64,000 bases of DNA from Paralithodes platypus (taxonomy: Eukaryota; Arthropoda; Malacostraca; Decapoda; Lithodidae). The notes below the pieces were generated by a model, which saw only the letters and a program-made list of their open reading frames with translations, was not told where the DNA came from and searched no databases. Below, one piece after another: positions 62,878 through 64,000 of this stretch (the first letter of the stretch is position 1; the number at the start of each line of letters is the position of its first letter). The translations under genes and the position numbers were made by a program. The DNA is taken from assembly GCA_032716605.1 (NCBI GenBank), contig CM064572.1, positions 36,279,260 through 36,343,259 of the forward strand, in the 5' to 3' direction.

Positions 62878-64000
62878 AAGGAAACTGAAAAAGATTAATG
62901 ACTATTATAATAACAGTAAACGATCATTTCAAGCGTTAGTTAGTTTGTTAGACTTTCGTTTCTTTATGGGCAACATTGCTTCACACACTCGTAATGCTTG
63001 TAATAGGGTTAGCATAACTCACGGAAGAAAACTATGTGACTTAGGTATTGCCCCTATTGTATGGCATGAAGACTGTGTGCATTACTATTCTGATAAAGTG
63101 TTAACGTCGCAAGAAAAGAGATTATTGTCGTTAGGCCTGGATTTTTGTATTCCTTCATATAAACCCAACCAATTACGCCATCATGTGGGAATAAAAAAAC
63201 TATGCAACGTAGTTGAAGATTGTCACAGATTAGGTTTATCACGTAATGATATGCCTCGGGAGAGAACTTTAGATCAAGTTAGGGAACTAGGCAGTTTGAA
63301 CTTTGAACATGCAAAACGATCAACAATTAACTCGCCAGTGATTAGTAAGACTGATATTGATTTGCTTAAGGACCTTGGAAATGATCGCTCTATTGTCATA
63401 ACAAAACCGGACAAAGGAAAAGGGGTAGTGATATTAAACCGATCAGAGTACATTGGAAAAATGAAGGATATCATACATGACTACACAAAATTTAGAAAAG
63501 TAAACGGAGATATGTTTAGTATTGTTCTTAGGTTAGAGGATAAACTTAACCGCATACTACGTGCAATAAAGGATACAATTGGTGATAGTGTATATGATAT
63601 GTTGTATGCTTCTGGTTCTGTCCCAGGAATATTGTATGGTCTTCCAAAGATTCATAAGGACGGCATTCCATTTAGACCTATTGTTTCGGCTATAAATACT
63701 GCAGCTTATAACCTCTCTAAATTTCTTATCCCACTTATAAGACCACTTACCAGAAATGAATTTACATCAATAGTTCCACCACCTTTGTCACCGACTTAAA
63801 ATCACTCATTTTACCTGATAATTTTGTTATGGCTAGCCTGGACGTCAAATATGTATTTACTAATGTCCCGCTCACAGAAACGACTAACATTATCCTAGAT
63901 AACTACCGTCCTCATTAATTCTATAATTTGGATAAGGCCGTTGTCAACAAATTGCTTAACTTTGCTACTTCTGAATCAGTATTTCTATTTGATGATGTAT
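62878..64000 (+). mobile_element. PLE-2: second Penelope-like element, runs off the window
   Basis: Plus strand, head to head with PLE-1. The sequence differs enough from PLE-1 to be a separate subfamily. The open frame continues upstream of its first listed start to about 62880, so the 5' end of the coding region is probably missing. Confidence 0.85.
62881..64000 (+). pseudogene. PLE-2 reverse transcriptase, N-terminal and central part
   Basis: Open from about 62881 to 63799: LDFRFFMGNIASHTRN, THGRKLCDLGIAPIVWH, YSDKVLTSQEKRLLSLGLDF (the N-terminal region shared by PLE RTs), DRSIVITKPDKGKGVVILNR (RT1), and SGSVPGILYGLPKIHK then PFRPIVSAI (RT2). It stops at 63799 after a frameshift. Motif A continues in another frame (MASLDVKYVFTNVPLTE) with its catalytic Asp present, then a TAA near 63916. 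The YxDD box and the endonuclease are beyond the window. Confidence 0.85.

Overview
This 64 kb window is eukaryotic and almost entirely mobile and repetitive DNA. I find no recognisable single-copy host gene, no rRNA and no convincing tRNA. The mix points to a metazoan, most likely an arthropod and probably a decapod crustacean: very dense (GA)n, (CA)n and (TA)n microsatellites, CR1-like and RTE-like LINEs, Penelope-like elements, a DIRS-like element and several families of TTAA-flanked MITEs. The taxonomic call is inference; nothing here is diagnostic of a species.

Layout. 1-5685: 3' part of a Ty3/gypsy-like LTR element (Gypsy-1, + strand). 5686-6938: dispersed repeat R, copy 1. 7-10 kb: non-coding DNA with microsatellites and two MITE-2 copies. 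10.1-10.8 kb: LINE tails. 10971-17936: a DIRS-like element with ~300 bp inverted terminal repeats. 18.3-20.3 kb: MITE-2 and self-nested MITE-3 copies. 21289-25903: CR1-like LINE A with an esterase ORF1. 26205-26757: inverted tail of LINE A. 26821-30503: LINE B carrying two MITE-1 insertions. 30771-31222: LINE C tail. 31417-44196: complete Gypsy-2 (- strand) with both LTRs, a MITE-1 in its protease and an RTE-like LINE in one LTR. 44.3-49.7 kb: LINE D split by a second LINE A copy. 50-55 kb: LINE tails, a hAT remnant with a perfect 8-bp target duplication, and MITEs. 56.1-56.5 kb: a 14-bp minisatellite. 57118-58130: three MITE-2 copies sharing their TTAA junctions. 59.6-60.8 kb: repeat R, copy 2. 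60917-64000: two Penelope-like elements head to head.

Most coding regions are broken by frameshifts, stops or deletions. The notable points are these. (i) Two gypsy-type elements both have integrase upstream of reverse transcriptase, the Gmr1-like pol order. (ii) TTAA-specific MITE insertion is demonstrated by empty-site comparison inside the window. (iii) There is a dated chain of nested insertions between 31 and 50 kb. (iv) The DIRS-like element has kept its ITRs but lost the catalytic part of its recombinase. Boundaries and family assignments come from reading the sequence by eye; no database search was run.
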